This document shows, in pieces, positions 13,347-24,349 of a stretch of 64,000 bases of DNA. How positions within the stretch are numbered: the stretch's first letter is position 1; every line of letters starts with the position of its first letter. Source of the stretch: Brassica napus (lineage: Eukaryota; Streptophyta; Magnoliopsida; Brassicales; Brassicaceae); NCBI RefSeq assembly GCF_020379485.1, contig NC_063445.1:50617422-50681421 (forward strand), read 5' to 3'. The translations under genes were made by a program, and so were the position numbers. The notes under the pieces are model-generated. The model saw nothing but the letters and a program-made list of their open reading frames with translations. It was not told the origin of the DNA and ran no database searches.

Positions 13347-13857
13347 TGTTGGAGGATGGGCCTTCGGCCCACTCGCAAACTGGACATAAGGAGAAAAGCC
13401 GAAAGCATATGAATGGCCCAGATCGAACCGATGAACCTCCTCCACACGCAAGGAACAGACGGTTGGATCGACCGCCGATGATAGACGTAAACCTACGCAA
13501 GCGATAGTGTAATGATGATCGCCGAACCTAACCACTAACAACTCCGCCGATTACTGTAGCATGCCAGAATGTAATCATGACGAACAAATAACTTCTCCAC
13601 GCAATGGGCATCTATAAAAGAAGAGGTGTGACCATTGATAAGGGACACAAAAATCTTACCACGAGAGACTAGAGAGAGAAAAGAGAAAGAGAAGTAGTTT
13701 AGCTAACAAGCTTGTCATTACGATGACGAGTTCTTTCTTCGTAACTCTATTCAGTCTTTTGCTTACACTTTAATAAACGAAACTTTTGGCCCATTAATCA
13801 CTCCTAAACACTCGTTTAAGTATTCTAAACTTCCATTACCGGATTTAGGATCCAACA
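13347..13857. mobile_element. Solo LTR of an LTR retrotransposon
   Basis: A 511-bp block begins TGTTGGA and ends TCCAACA, the short inverted ends of an LTR. It is flanked by CTATG (13342-13346) and CTATA (13858-13862), a 5-bp target duplication with one mismatch. Inside, a TATA box (CTATAAAAG, about 13612) is followed by a purine-rich leader with GAGAGA tracts, as expected of an LTR promoter on the plus strand. No second copy or internal region follows, so this is a solo LTR left by recombination between the two LTRs. Superfamily undetermined. Confidence 0.7.
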
Positions 13858-13925
13858 CTATAGGCCATAACATAGGTCGAATCGGTTTTGGATTCATTGA
13901 TTTTTTTAATTAGTTCATAAAATAA

Positions 13926-14700
13926 GGGTGGGCAAAAAATCTGAACCGAACCGAACCAAACCAAACCGACCAAACCGAACCCAAATCGATCTAAACCAAA
14001 TTGAAGTATATGTCTAACCCATTTGGTTCAAGATTTTATCAACCCAAATGGTTCGGTTTGGTTTGGTTTTAAACTGAACCAAACCAAAAAACCGAAGTGT
14101 TTTTTTAGTTAGATTAATTAAATATACTAATAACATTAAGATTTAATATATTTAACCATTTAGCCTAAACAACTAAACATAATTTTATACATTATACTTT
14201 TAAATGAATAGAATAAGCACAACTAAAAATAAAATAAAAGAATATGAATCTCATACATTAACATCAAAACGGAAAAACTATTTTATTATATTTATATTAG
14301 GTTTGAAGATAATAATATAAATTATTGAATTATATTTTCTACATATTTATTGTGATGTTTGATTTTACGTTTAAATATGAAGGAAATAATGATTTAGTAT
14401 CAAATGATGATTTTTTTTTCGTCAAACGATTTGTTTATATTTTTATAAATCATATTTTTGTAATTGAACAAGAACAAAACTAAAAAATAAACTCGGTTGA
14501 ACTGAAAAATACAAACAAAACTTAATTAAACTGAACCAAACACAAACCAAACCGAACTAAAAACCGAACCGAAGTAAAACCGAACCAAACCGAACATAAA
14601 CAAACCATACTAATTTGGGCTGACTTTAGTTTAAGATTTTTTAGACCCAAAATAACCCAAACCAAATCGAATCTAAACCGAACCCATAATTAAACAGAAA
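13926..14700. repeat. AT-rich repeat framed by AACCGAACC-type clusters
   Basis: Dense AACCGAACCAAACC-like motifs at 13935-14095 and 14500-14690 frame an AT-rich non-coding centre. The right cluster has the same strand sense as part of the left, with an inverted copy (GGTTCGGTTTGG) near 14050. Such blocks are common non-autonomous repeats in Brassica. I could not fix termini or a target duplication, so the class is open. Confidence 0.5.
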
Positions 14701-15236
14701 CGTCCATGTAAAACCACAAACTTTTCCGGAATACTGAACGGTTTGGCTATAAAGCCCATGTGTTATGTGTCTGCTTGATTAAAACGATATTGAGCCTAAC
14801 ATGGGCTTTCTGAAAACCTGGTGCAGGATATAATTGGTATTTTTATTTGTCAGTCACTTTTCAATCATTTCCAATTTGTATGATTTATTCATGATGACCA
14901 CCACCGCCGCTTCAATCACTGGTCTCGTTTCAAAAATTCATATTCATTTTTTTTATTATAAATGGGAAAAGAGAGAGAAAAAAAAAAGTCAATACTATAG
15001 TAATAAAAGTCAAGACAAACGATGATATGTCTTGATTGTTATCACCGTTTGATGATCATCGTAAATAAACACGAAACGCAGATCGTGTAAATGTGAGTTG
15101 AAACGTTAGCGTTAGTAACTAACGGGTAATATAGAGTAGAAGCAAAAATACACACTTATACAGCCGGATTGTGGGTCCTTTGACCCCCGCGTTTTTACTC
15201 TGTCTATGTATAATGTGGTCCTAGTCATTATTTATT

Positions 15237-15701
15237 GTGAAAAAGACAAAAATAGACTAGCACTTAAGATCAAAAGTCACAAAAATAGCATTTAATGTTT
15301 TATCAAAAGTCACAGACTTAGGGTTTAGAGTTAAAGGGTGGAGTTTAGGATTTAGGGTTTAGGGTTTAGGGTTTAGAGTTTAGGGTTTAGGATTTAGATT
15401 TTAGGGTTTAGGGTTTAGGGTTTAGGGTTTAGAGTTTAGGGTTTAGGGTTTAGAGTTTAGGGTTTAGGGTTTATGGTTTAGGGTTTAAGGTTTAGAGTTT
15501 AAGGTTTAGGGTTTAGAGTTTAGGGTTTAGGATTTAGAGTTGAGAAATAAGGTTTTGGGGATAAGATTTCAAATTTTAAAAAATAAAAAAATTAAAATTT
15601 TCAAAGGATAAACTTTGAAAGGTGCTATTTTGATCATTTTAGTTTTTGAGTGCTATTTTTGTGATATAAACTTAGATATGTGCTATTTTGGAGATTTGCC
15701 C
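15237..15701. mobile_element. MULE-like MITE carrying a degenerate telomere-repeat array
   Basis: A 465-bp block is flanked by perfect 9-bp direct repeats TTATTTATT (15228-15236 and 15702-15710), the target-duplication length typical of Mutator-like elements. Its ends are imperfect inverted repeats: the left has AAAATAGACTAGCACTTAAG and TCACAAAAATAGCA, and the right reverse-complemented has AAAATAGCACATATCTAAG and TCACAAAAATAGCA. The centre (about 15318-15540) is made of TTTAGGG-type heptamers with variants such as TTTAGAG and TTTAAGG. Non-coding. Confidence 0.65.
15318..15540 (+). repeat. Interstitial telomere-like repeat (TTTAGGG variants)
   Basis: About 30 consecutive 7-bp units, mostly TTTAGGG with single-base variants. 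This is the Arabidopsis-type plant telomere motif at a non-terminal site, inside the MITE described above. Confidence 0.9.
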
Positions 15702-15710
15702 TTATTTATT

Positions 15711-16967
15711 TCGTCAAAAAGTGAGTTTGTTGAATTTTATATTTAGAATATTTTATGAATGTTTCGCTGGATATCTATTTCTCACTAGGTGATTTTCCTG
15801 TGCATACACGGATACAAACAATTACAAAATAATAAAATCATTGTAATTGGTTAACTTTTTATTTCTATTTAATATTTATTGATAAGTTTAACTTATTTTG
15901 TAGTTTATATAATAGAAAGACAAATATAATATTGCTTTAAATTATGTTATTTTGTTATCTTAATTAAATCTTTTATTTTGGGTATAATAATTTGGATCGG
16001 TTAAGTTATTTTTGGTATGTTGAGTTGTATATATTTTCCAATTAAATGTTAATAATACTAAATCAGATTATATATAATTAATTTTATTTTCTCAAATTTC
16101 TAAATATGTATTTAATAATTGATATATTTTGTTTTGGCTTAAATTTATGAGAAAATATTGAAGTGTTGATCTGAAGTTGTATAAGTGAATCAAATTGAAA
16201 TCTTTTATAACCCCGTCGATCATTATAGTTTTAGAACTTAATATTAACCTAATTACTTTTATTAAATACCACCTTCATAGAAAAACAATTTTCTAATGGA
16301 ATTGGATTTAATATAATTACTTGTTTATTTTTATAGATATTGAAATATTCACGTAGTATTAGCTTGAGAATCTATAATTATGAAAAGAAAAATTGTATGA
16401 AATTGTGAGAGATTTTTTTAAAAAATAAGAGATAGAATAACTATCCAAAAAATAAATATTATTTTAGAAAATTTATAATTAAGAGAAAAGAAATTTCTTT
16501 AGTGTATTAAAGTAAATACTGATTTAGTAACTAAATTGACTTTTTCTTATGAAAAAAATTATTATATTTTAAATGAAAAAATATTTAATTAACGTTATTA
16601 ATAATCGTAGAAAAACGGTCTTAAACAAAATCGTATAAAAGGAAATTCATTTTGTTTTTAAATCACATGTTTTAAATATCAAAAATCACTATATTTTTGT
16701 TTTAAGATTATTTTTGATACTAAATTCCTATATGATATATGATTTTATAAAAAAGCATTAAGAAAAATGAAAAATATAAATAGATAATATTAGTAATGGC
16801 AATTAGTAAAATATAGTTTATGAAATTGAGATTTATTTAAAATGAAATTTCTTATTGTCAAATTACATGTTTTAAACATAACAAATCGCTATGTATTTTT
16901 ACTTTTAAGATATTTCCTTTTTTATACTAATTTTTTTTATACTAAATTTCTTTATGATATTGATATG

Positions 16968-17005
<38 letters not shown>

Positions 17006-19040
17006 GAAAATAAAAATAGTTTATAGATATTTTCCTTTTTTATTAAAAAAACAAAATATTCATAACAACTAAAATAGAAATTTTGATAATGGCAATTAAA
17101 AATAATATTAATTCATGCAGGTTAACAATGTAATAAACCATTGTGAGAATTAACGTGAGCACGACACATAGGAAACTGGCTTCTCAAATAATATTATAGA
17201 GATTAATATTACCGTTAATTATTTAATTTACTTTAATCAGTTTTATTTTGTAATAGTACCAGTTAAAACAGCACTAGTTCATTAAGCAAACTAAAAATAT
17301 ACTAGTATAAAATTTTCTTTTTCCATCATTGTGGTTCCGTTCAAATTTTAATATTAAATAATAACACTCAAAAATGTGAAACAATTAAAAATTTGTTTAA
17401 GAGAAATTATGCAGAACTTTGAAATATCCCGTAATTATAATAGAAATCATAATTAAGAGAATTTTACATTGTAAACTTTAAATTGTTTATAGTCCGAAAA
17501 TTTCTCTTAAACAACAAATTGTTTACATTTCTCTTAAATAATTTATAATGTTTATAGTCCAAAAAAATTCTATCATTATAGTCCAAATTTTTTTCGGTGT
17601 TTTGTTTCTATAATAGAAATTATACAGAACTTTAAATTGTTTTACATGACGTTTCTGAACATATTTTTTGTTTCTATATATTTGACGTTCTCAGAAAACA
17701 ATGTAAGTTATAGTGACAAAATACTGTTTTTGCCCTATATTTATTATATTTCATGTTCTTACGATACAATGTAGTCAGTTAATGAGGTGTAGAAAAGATA
17801 ATTGATTGAGTGTCTTAATCGGTGTGCAAATCTTTATAACGTCAAATAAAAAAAACAGAGGGAGTAGCAGATTTTTAAAATTTTAAAATAACCCAACCTC
17901 ATTTTTTTACATCCAAACCTCAGTTTTATAAAATTAGTATAATTGAATAACATATTTAATTATCATTTTGTTTCAAAAACAAATATTAATTATCAAAAAG
18001 AACAATGAACCGTAAATCTATGGGAAGACATGGTTATTTCTATTTTTGTGATGGATAAACAGTGATTTCAATTACACTAATTGACAGAAAAATCATATTC
18101 TAAGAATTATGATTTATTTGAGGGGTTATAAATTCCCATCTGTCACTGGTTATACTAGGGATCGTTATCCGCGACAAGGCGAGGAGTTTTTGCATTTTAA
18201 TCTATTTTTATCTTTTGCTTACTAATTTAGCATTCAGTTTTTAATACATTTTATTTTCACCATCTCCTCTTGTCTTGTTTACATTTGTTTTCACGTTCTG
18301 TCGTTTGATTTGTCTTAGTTTTGGCTTGTGTAATAACTTAACCCTGCTCATTCTTCTTTCATTCTTTATTGATTGATATTTTTATCTCGCTTAGCTCTGT
18401 GTTGCCACTAATTTGCTCGAATCATTTTTCATCATCTGCTTTGTATTCTTTTCATATTCATTAACTATTGTCTTCAATCTCTTTAAATCCTAAAAATCTT
18501 ACTTGTTCTTTTTTTATTAAATCACATATTAAATATTGTTGAAACTGTTTATTTATTCTAATAAATTCTTACGATTATAACTAAGATGATATGGTTAAAA
18601 GACTGATTATAATTTAGTTAAAATTAAAGTCTAAAGTAGAAGTTATTAAACTTGCAATCCTTTTTTTTGTCATCCAATATAGCTTTAGTCAAATCAATTA
18701 TATTGATTTAGAAAACTCATAAGCTATTTCAATCCTAAACAACCAAAAAACAAGCGCATTTGTTATTGACGCTGCGGCGGGTTTCATTTATTATAAACAT
18801 AATTGCTTGTCACAACTGTTAATAAACCCAAATGTGTTTACAAATGCTACCCATATAAGAGTTTCATACTCATTTCTCTTTCTCTAGTCATCTCCTATGT
18901 TAGTAGCTATCATAATACAATCATCAAACAAATGACATATCTCTTGGTTCCATATAGAATATGCAAAAGGACTGTTTTCTGCAGACTCCATGATCACTGA
19001 GTATTATAAATATTAAACTATGTCTATGGTCTATTTATAT
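15711..19040. other. Long AT-rich intergenic region
   Basis: Over 3 kb of very AT-rich DNA without a credible gene; open frames are short and low complexity. It contains a (TA)n run near 16969-17000. The plus-strand sequence ends ...CAGAGGGAGTA near 17872, resembling one terminus of a Stowaway-type MITE, but no matching other end was found. A decayed transposon graveyard is likely. Confidence 0.5.
16969..17000. repeat. (TA)n microsatellite
   Basis: An uninterrupted alternating AT tract in AT-rich spacer DNA. Confidence 0.85.
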
Positions 19041-20010
19041 GTTGAGAAAATGCCTCGAAATGTAGCTTCCAAATAATGATTTCCTGGTCAACACATTGCA
19101 TATTAACCTCCACAATGGGATCAGTGGATCTGCAGATACCGCTATATGTCGAGTCGAACGCAGCTACACATATGTTCCCTGCTTGTGCTTTTCATTCACA
19201 ATCTGCAATTCTCCCAAGAACCAGAATTAATGTTAAATGAGGTAAAAGTTTTAGAGTCACAACAGACTTTATATAGCCAAGCCCAATAAACCAAGCATCC
19301 AACGTAACATCCCCACTTGCCTATTTGTGCAGAAAATGACTTGATCATTATATAGTAGCACTGAGAAGTTAGATGGAGAATGAGGTATGAATGCAAAGTA
19401 GACAAAACAGTTAAAATCTTACTGATTATGGGAAATATAATAAATCAATTCTCTTGAAATGGCGTATAACTGTCCAATAGCGTGACAGAAGTACTTGTTC
19501 ATGTTTTTACCAAACTTCCAATTCTACATGTATATATAAATATATTAGAGTTATTGTCAGCGCTCTGTTGCGATATTTGTTAGCTAAAATAATCCATCCA
19601 ACATAATAGGAAAAAAAACCAACAAAATTGTAAAGCTAACCATCAGCTGAGATGCTTTTGATGTCTTAACACATTGCAAGCTTAGTGATTTCACTGTCAA
19701 AAGCAACAAACTAAGCAGTCATATACATCCGAGACATTTATTTACAAACGGTTCCTAGCACAGAAAAAGCATATTATTATGTTACGGATGATAAGTTTGA
19801 TGCATAAATACAGTTTAGAATTTTTTTTCAACTGAACATTTGTGCCTACTGAATTACCTTACAACACCCACTGCATTGTGATTTTGGCATGTTAAAGCTG
19901 AGAATCAACATTGGAGCTTGCGTTAGCATTTGGAACATGAAATATAACACCATCAATTTCCAGTGTTAATTCCATTGACAATAGCTGTGCAAAAGAACTC
20001 TGCTAGTAAG
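19040..20010 (-). pseudogene. Unidentified coding-like fragments
   Basis: Two minus-strand stretches have protein-like composition. About 19190-19045 reads AGNICVAAFDSTYSG, then CRSTDPIVEVNMQCVDQEII. About 20000-19900 reads LAQLLSMELTLEIDGVIF, then HVPNANASSNVDSQL and a stop. They lie downstream (in minus-strand terms) of the eIF2-beta fragments and may be part of the same transposed block or of another gene. I do not recognise the family. Confidence 0.25.
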
Positions 20011-20124
20011 GTAATCGTGATTAGTAATTCTTTACATTTTAGTGTCGTACAACTTCAAAACGATAGACACTTACAATCGACGGCTCTCAAAGATGGACCG
20101 CAAACCATCTAATGATATGCTTAC

Positions 20125-20515
20125 CTCGTCGTATAAGTAATCCATGTCACTTCCCTCCCACGGGTAACGTTGCTGGTGCAGATCAATTCCCTCCACCTCT
20201 TTCTCATCATTAGGATGCTCTGCAATATACCCTCTGTAAGGTTCAAATTTATGTCGCTAGAATTATCAGAGAAAGAAATATAAAGTACCCTCCAAATCTT
20301 CAGGAGCATCGACATTTTCTTTATTCAATGATCTTCATTCAACCTAACAATCATCACAATAAAAAGAATGTGAGGCACATAATCTTTAAAATCCAAGTTT
20401 AATGAATGGAAAAAAAAACCTCAGGAAGACAGAAAATGTCAAACACTCACTGGCTTCTTCTTCTTTTACTTCTTGGCTCCCGTGAATGAACTGTCAAAAC
20501 CATCATTATTTGCAG
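20125..20515 (-). pseudogene. Fragment of a translation initiation factor eIF2 beta gene
   Basis: Minus-strand pieces match the N-terminal half of plant eIF2-beta, the subunit of the factor that brings Met-tRNA to the 40S ribosome. About 20515-20460 reads NDGFDSSFTGAKK, then a stop, then KKKKP. About 20325-20288 reads NVDAPEDLEG. 20238-20125 reads EHPNDEKEVEGIDLHQQRYP, then WEGSDMDYLYDE, with GT donor ends. The lysine tract is broken by TAA (20466-20468). The C-terminal zinc finger and the conserved core after YDE are absent. Introns remain between pieces, so this is a DNA-level copy, not a processed one. It has no counterpart here in the Arabidopsis order I recall. Confidence 0.7.
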
Positions 20516-21358
20516 GAAAAAAGATTAAACAAAGCAACTGATGAAAAAAAATAAATATGTTTCACAACACATAAACTCTTCTTGAACAATCAGGCAAAGG
20601 ATAGTATTTGTACCGTGTGACTCATTTATTATAATTTACAAGAACCATCTGAAAAAAAAAGAACATACGAAAAAGGAAAGAAAAAAAGAACGAAACAAAA
20701 CATAGAGATTTACTGAACTGAGTAAATAGAAGAGAAGGAGACAGTGTTGTTCAAAAAAAAAAGAAGAGAAGGAGACAGAGTGGTGTGTTCGTCGTCTCTT
20801 ATAGATTTCGGATGAAACTGTGTTTACACGGGGGTTCTAGTTTAGTAGTTTCTTCCTTCTTCTTTCTTGTAAGCTCGAAAATAAAAATTACATTTGTCTG
20901 TAATTACAAACTGGCGAACTGACCCACTTGCTTCACTTGTCTATCTTTTTATTCTTCTTTTCTCCCACAAAATAAACAATGGTGTTTGGTGGTTTGAGAA
21001 GAGTAAACACTCTGTAAAACGTCAAGTCATCTCTGAAACTTTAAACAAATACATTAGTAAATGGTTTGATTCTTCTTCTTGTTGTTGTTGGTTGTTCTCA
21101 CTAAGTACACTTAAGAAAGAGATGTTGTCTTTGTGATGTCACTTTCTGTCGGCATTGTCTGTGTTCCGACACAACACTCCATTTTTTCTTCTTCTTCTCG
21201 AGTTCTAGAAGATTTGATGTTTAAAAGCTCCTCAACTTCTTCTTGAATTCTCCTTTTGTGATATTTATTCGCCGATGAAGTAGAGATCTTTCTTTTTTTT
21301 TGTTGAGCAAGTAGAGATCTTTCTTTATTACTGGAGATCTGTCAAAAGGTTTTTAATG

Positions 21359-21422
<64 letters not shown>

Positions 21423-21636
21423 AATATATTTTTTTACTGCATGTGTGAGTGATTCTTTCAAAAATCAAAACAATCGCATTCAGCTTTACAAGTTGTCACC
21501 GCTTTTTGTTTTGTTTTGTCTTGTCTTCTCCTTATTCTTCTTCGTTATTTTGCCGACATTCTCATGTTTTTCTACAGAGTCATCGCATGGTAGTAAGTAG
21601 CTGTTGAGCATCGAAGAGAGGCTATTTCGTTTACAA
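20516..21636. other. Spacer and promoter/leader of the kinase gene
   Basis: No gene recognised. The last 300 bp form the leader region of the kinase gene and include a long CT run. Confidence 0.5.
21362..21420 (+). repeat. (CT)n microsatellite in the kinase upstream region
   Basis: About 29 uninterrupted CT dinucleotides ~215 bp before the kinase ATG. CT-rich tracts are common in plant 5' UTRs and core promoters. A second short CT run lies in intron 1 near 21812-21830. Confidence 0.9.
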
Positions 21637-23385
21637 ATGTCAGCAACTCCTGCAGCAGCCATTGGAGGTGCTGTTGGAGCTCTTGCATTGATTGCTCTTT
21701 TGTTTCTTGTCCTATGGTTTTGCATCTTTCGTCACAAGAATGCGTCTGAGACAACAGGCTCTTCTGATCCATCGTCTCAAGGTAATGTATAAATCACTAA
21801 ATCCCATCAATCTCTCTCTCTCTCTCTCTCACTCATGATTTAGACTTTTGCTTTTCGTGTGTGTGTGTTTTTCAGAAGGAAGAAATGTTGCAATGGAGTT
21901 GTCAATGAGAGAATCAAGAAGGTTTGGAATGGAGGAACTTGCTCAAGCCACCAAGAGTTTCACCAGTAAAAGCCTCATTGGTACAGGCAAATTCGGCGAG
22001 GTTTACAAAGGTCTGCTTCAAGACGGTGTCCTTGTAGCAATCAAGAGAAGACACGGTTTGCCTACACAAGAATTCGTCAACGAGGTTCTTATAATAATTA
22101 ACTCCCTTGTTCAATGTTTTGGTTATGATCTAGAATTTGATCATGCTTACAAACTTATTGTGAAATGGTTTCTTCCAGGTTCGGTATCTATCGTCTATCA
22201 AGCATCGTAATCTTGTTACTCTTTTGGGTTATTGCCAAGAAAGCAACACTCAGTTTCTTGTCTATGAGTACGTTCCTAATGGAAGTGTTTCCTATCACCT
22301 GTACGGTAACTCTCTGGTAACTAATCAGTTTTGAAAACGTGTGTTTAGTAGACAATGTAATAATCTTTTCTTTGATTAGGTGCTGGTGGAAGTAGGCTAG
22401 AGTTTAGAAATAGGCTTGCCATATCTATAGGAGCAGCTAAAGGTAAACTTTATAATATGCAGCTCCTTGAATCAAATGTGTCCTGATCTTGCATATACCC
22501 TTCTCTAGGACTGGCACATCTTCACTCACTGAGTCCTAGGTTGATACACAAGGACTTCAAAACTGCTAATGTTCTTGTGGATGAAAACTTCATTGCTAAA
22601 GTTGCGGATGCAGGAGTCCGTAACTTCTTAGGAAGAGAGGATGCTGGTACATCGTCTCACGTTGTTGCTGACCACATCTTCCTCTCCCCAGAGTAATTAC
22701 TTTTACACCTCACATGATCATGGCCGGTCCTAAGATTTTAGAGGCTATTGGCAATTTATTACTATATACATATAAAAATTTCTTAAAATTTTAGGGGCCG
22801 CCATAGACCATTGTTTTACTACCTTTATGCTCAGGACCCGGCCATGCACTTGATTTTTCTCTTTAGTTTCTCAGATTATTTCCTCTGTTGCAGGGTTCAA
22901 GAGTTCAGAAGATATTCAGAGAAGAGTGATGTGTATGCTTTTGGGGTATTCCTCTTGGAATTAGTAAGTGGAAGAGAAGCATCAGAACCATCCCCTTCAA
23001 GTTCAACACAAACTCTTGTCGAATGGGTAATGTACTATCATCTAGGCAACAGCGAATGTTGCTAATTAAGTGTGTTTTGAATCTTACTTGTATGCAATGG
23101 TGTGATCTTATTGATTTGCAGATGCAAAACATAACGGATTACACTGAGATACCTGCAATGATTGATGAGAGACTAGGTGGTACATACACAGCAGAGGGAG
23201 TGGAGGAGGTTATTACACTGACACTGATATGTCTTGATGTATCAAGTGAGAAGAGACCAGCAATGAGTTATGTTGTGACAGAGCTTGAGAGAATATTGGA
23301 CAAAGAAGTGAGCTTAACAACAGTAATGGGTGAAGGTACTCCAACTGTTACTCTTGGAAGTCAGCTTTTTAAAGCATCAAAGTGA
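21637..23385 (+). CDS. Receptor-like cytoplasmic-facing kinase, probably catalytically impaired
   Basis: Single-pass membrane kinase-like protein of 374 aa, matching the Arabidopsis locus I recall as At3g26700. Exons: 21637-21781, 21876-22084, 22179-22305, 22380-22442, 22509-22692, 22894-23026, 23122-23385; phases agree. A transmembrane helix spans residues ~8-32 (GGAVGALALIALLFLVLWFC), with a very short outer part and no ectodomain. Kinase features: glycine loop GTGKFGEVYKG (84-94) and Lys105 in VAIKRR. The catalytic loop is HKDFKTAN (195-202; HRD changed to HKD, Asp and Asn kept). The DFG motif is replaced by DAG (215-217), and APE reads SPE. Asp215 of the metal-binding triplet is kept, but the loss of Phe and a degenerate activation loop suggest weak or scaffold activity. 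Target unknown. Intron 5 carries a tiny hAT MITE. Confidence 0.92.
22719..22846. mobile_element. Tiny hAT MITE in a kinase intron
   Basis: A 128-bp insertion has inverted ends CATGGCCGG-TCCT and (reverse-complemented) CATGGCCGGGTCCT. It is flanked by CACATGAT (22711-22718) and CACTTGAT (22847-22854), an 8-bp target duplication with one mismatch. Size, ends and TSD fit a hAT-type MITE. It sits within intron 5 and should be spliced out. Confidence 0.75.
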
Positions 23386-24349
23386 TTAAAAGGAACCACA
23401 TTTCTATTATGTATACATATAATTGTATAAAGAACAGCTGAGCTATTATTATTATTCATTTTTTATTGTTACTTTCTTTGGAGGTTATTTTCAGCATTTT
23501 TTTTTTTTGAAAATGAGTGCAGAAAATGTAACTTTGTAAACACATTATTTATTGATATAATAAAGGAAGGAAAGAGTGGAATGTTGTGTGAATCTTCGTT
23601 GTTGTTGTTATAAATTCACTTTTAGCACCGACGGTAGATATAAAGTTTGAACTAAGATATTACAGTTTACGTTCTTCTTGATATGTAATAGTGACCCAAT
23701 CAACCAAGTTGGAGTTGATCAAAAGGTTCCAATTGGCTAACTGCTAAACTAGCAGAAGATAATAACAACTCCTCTGTTTCAAGAACCCTAGTTACTATGC
23801 TTGTACGAAAAGATTCAGAGCTACTTTTCCAGTAAAGTAGCAATTTTGGGAAAATAATTGACAATAGCTACAACCTACCTATGCTTTATAGCCTTTAATG
23901 CCAAAGAGGTAACAACCAAGCCCAAGTTGGTCAAATTCCAAAAAACTCGAATCATGTTATGGTCTGATTTTGTGTCGGAAAGAAAAATCTAATGATAAAG
24001 ACACTCTTCTTCCGTATATGGCGATGAACTAGTGAATGAATGATGGTGGGTCTCACTTATCTATCTTCCAGATCTTGACGTGACAAAGGATACAAAAGAA
24101 AACATTACCGTTGATTAAAGCTCTGTAAGAAAAGAAAAAAAAAAAAGAAAAGAAGAAAACAGAGCTTGTCTTAAACAGAAACAGTGGTTATGTTTTTCTG
24201 AAATGACGTCATAAATCCAAATTAAAATCTATTTTAAATGAGAAAAAATGAGAACCACACGATTATGGATAGACTCATTTACACACACACGATCATGTAC
24301 AGGCTTAAGCTTTTCTTGTAGCCATAGTGTAAGCCTTTGACTCTCGACA
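23386..24349. other. Intergenic region between kinase and CCB1
   Basis: Kinase 3' flank, AT-rich spacer and CCB1 promoter. No gene or clear repeat seen. Confidence 0.5.

Noticed and set aside
13308..13541. 77-codon minus-strand open frame
   Set aside because: Lies across the solo LTR start and has no protein similarity that I recognise.
17580..17875. Possible Stowaway MITE ending in CAGAGGGAGTA
   Set aside because: Only one terminus resembles the family; no inverted partner or TA duplication pair could be placed.
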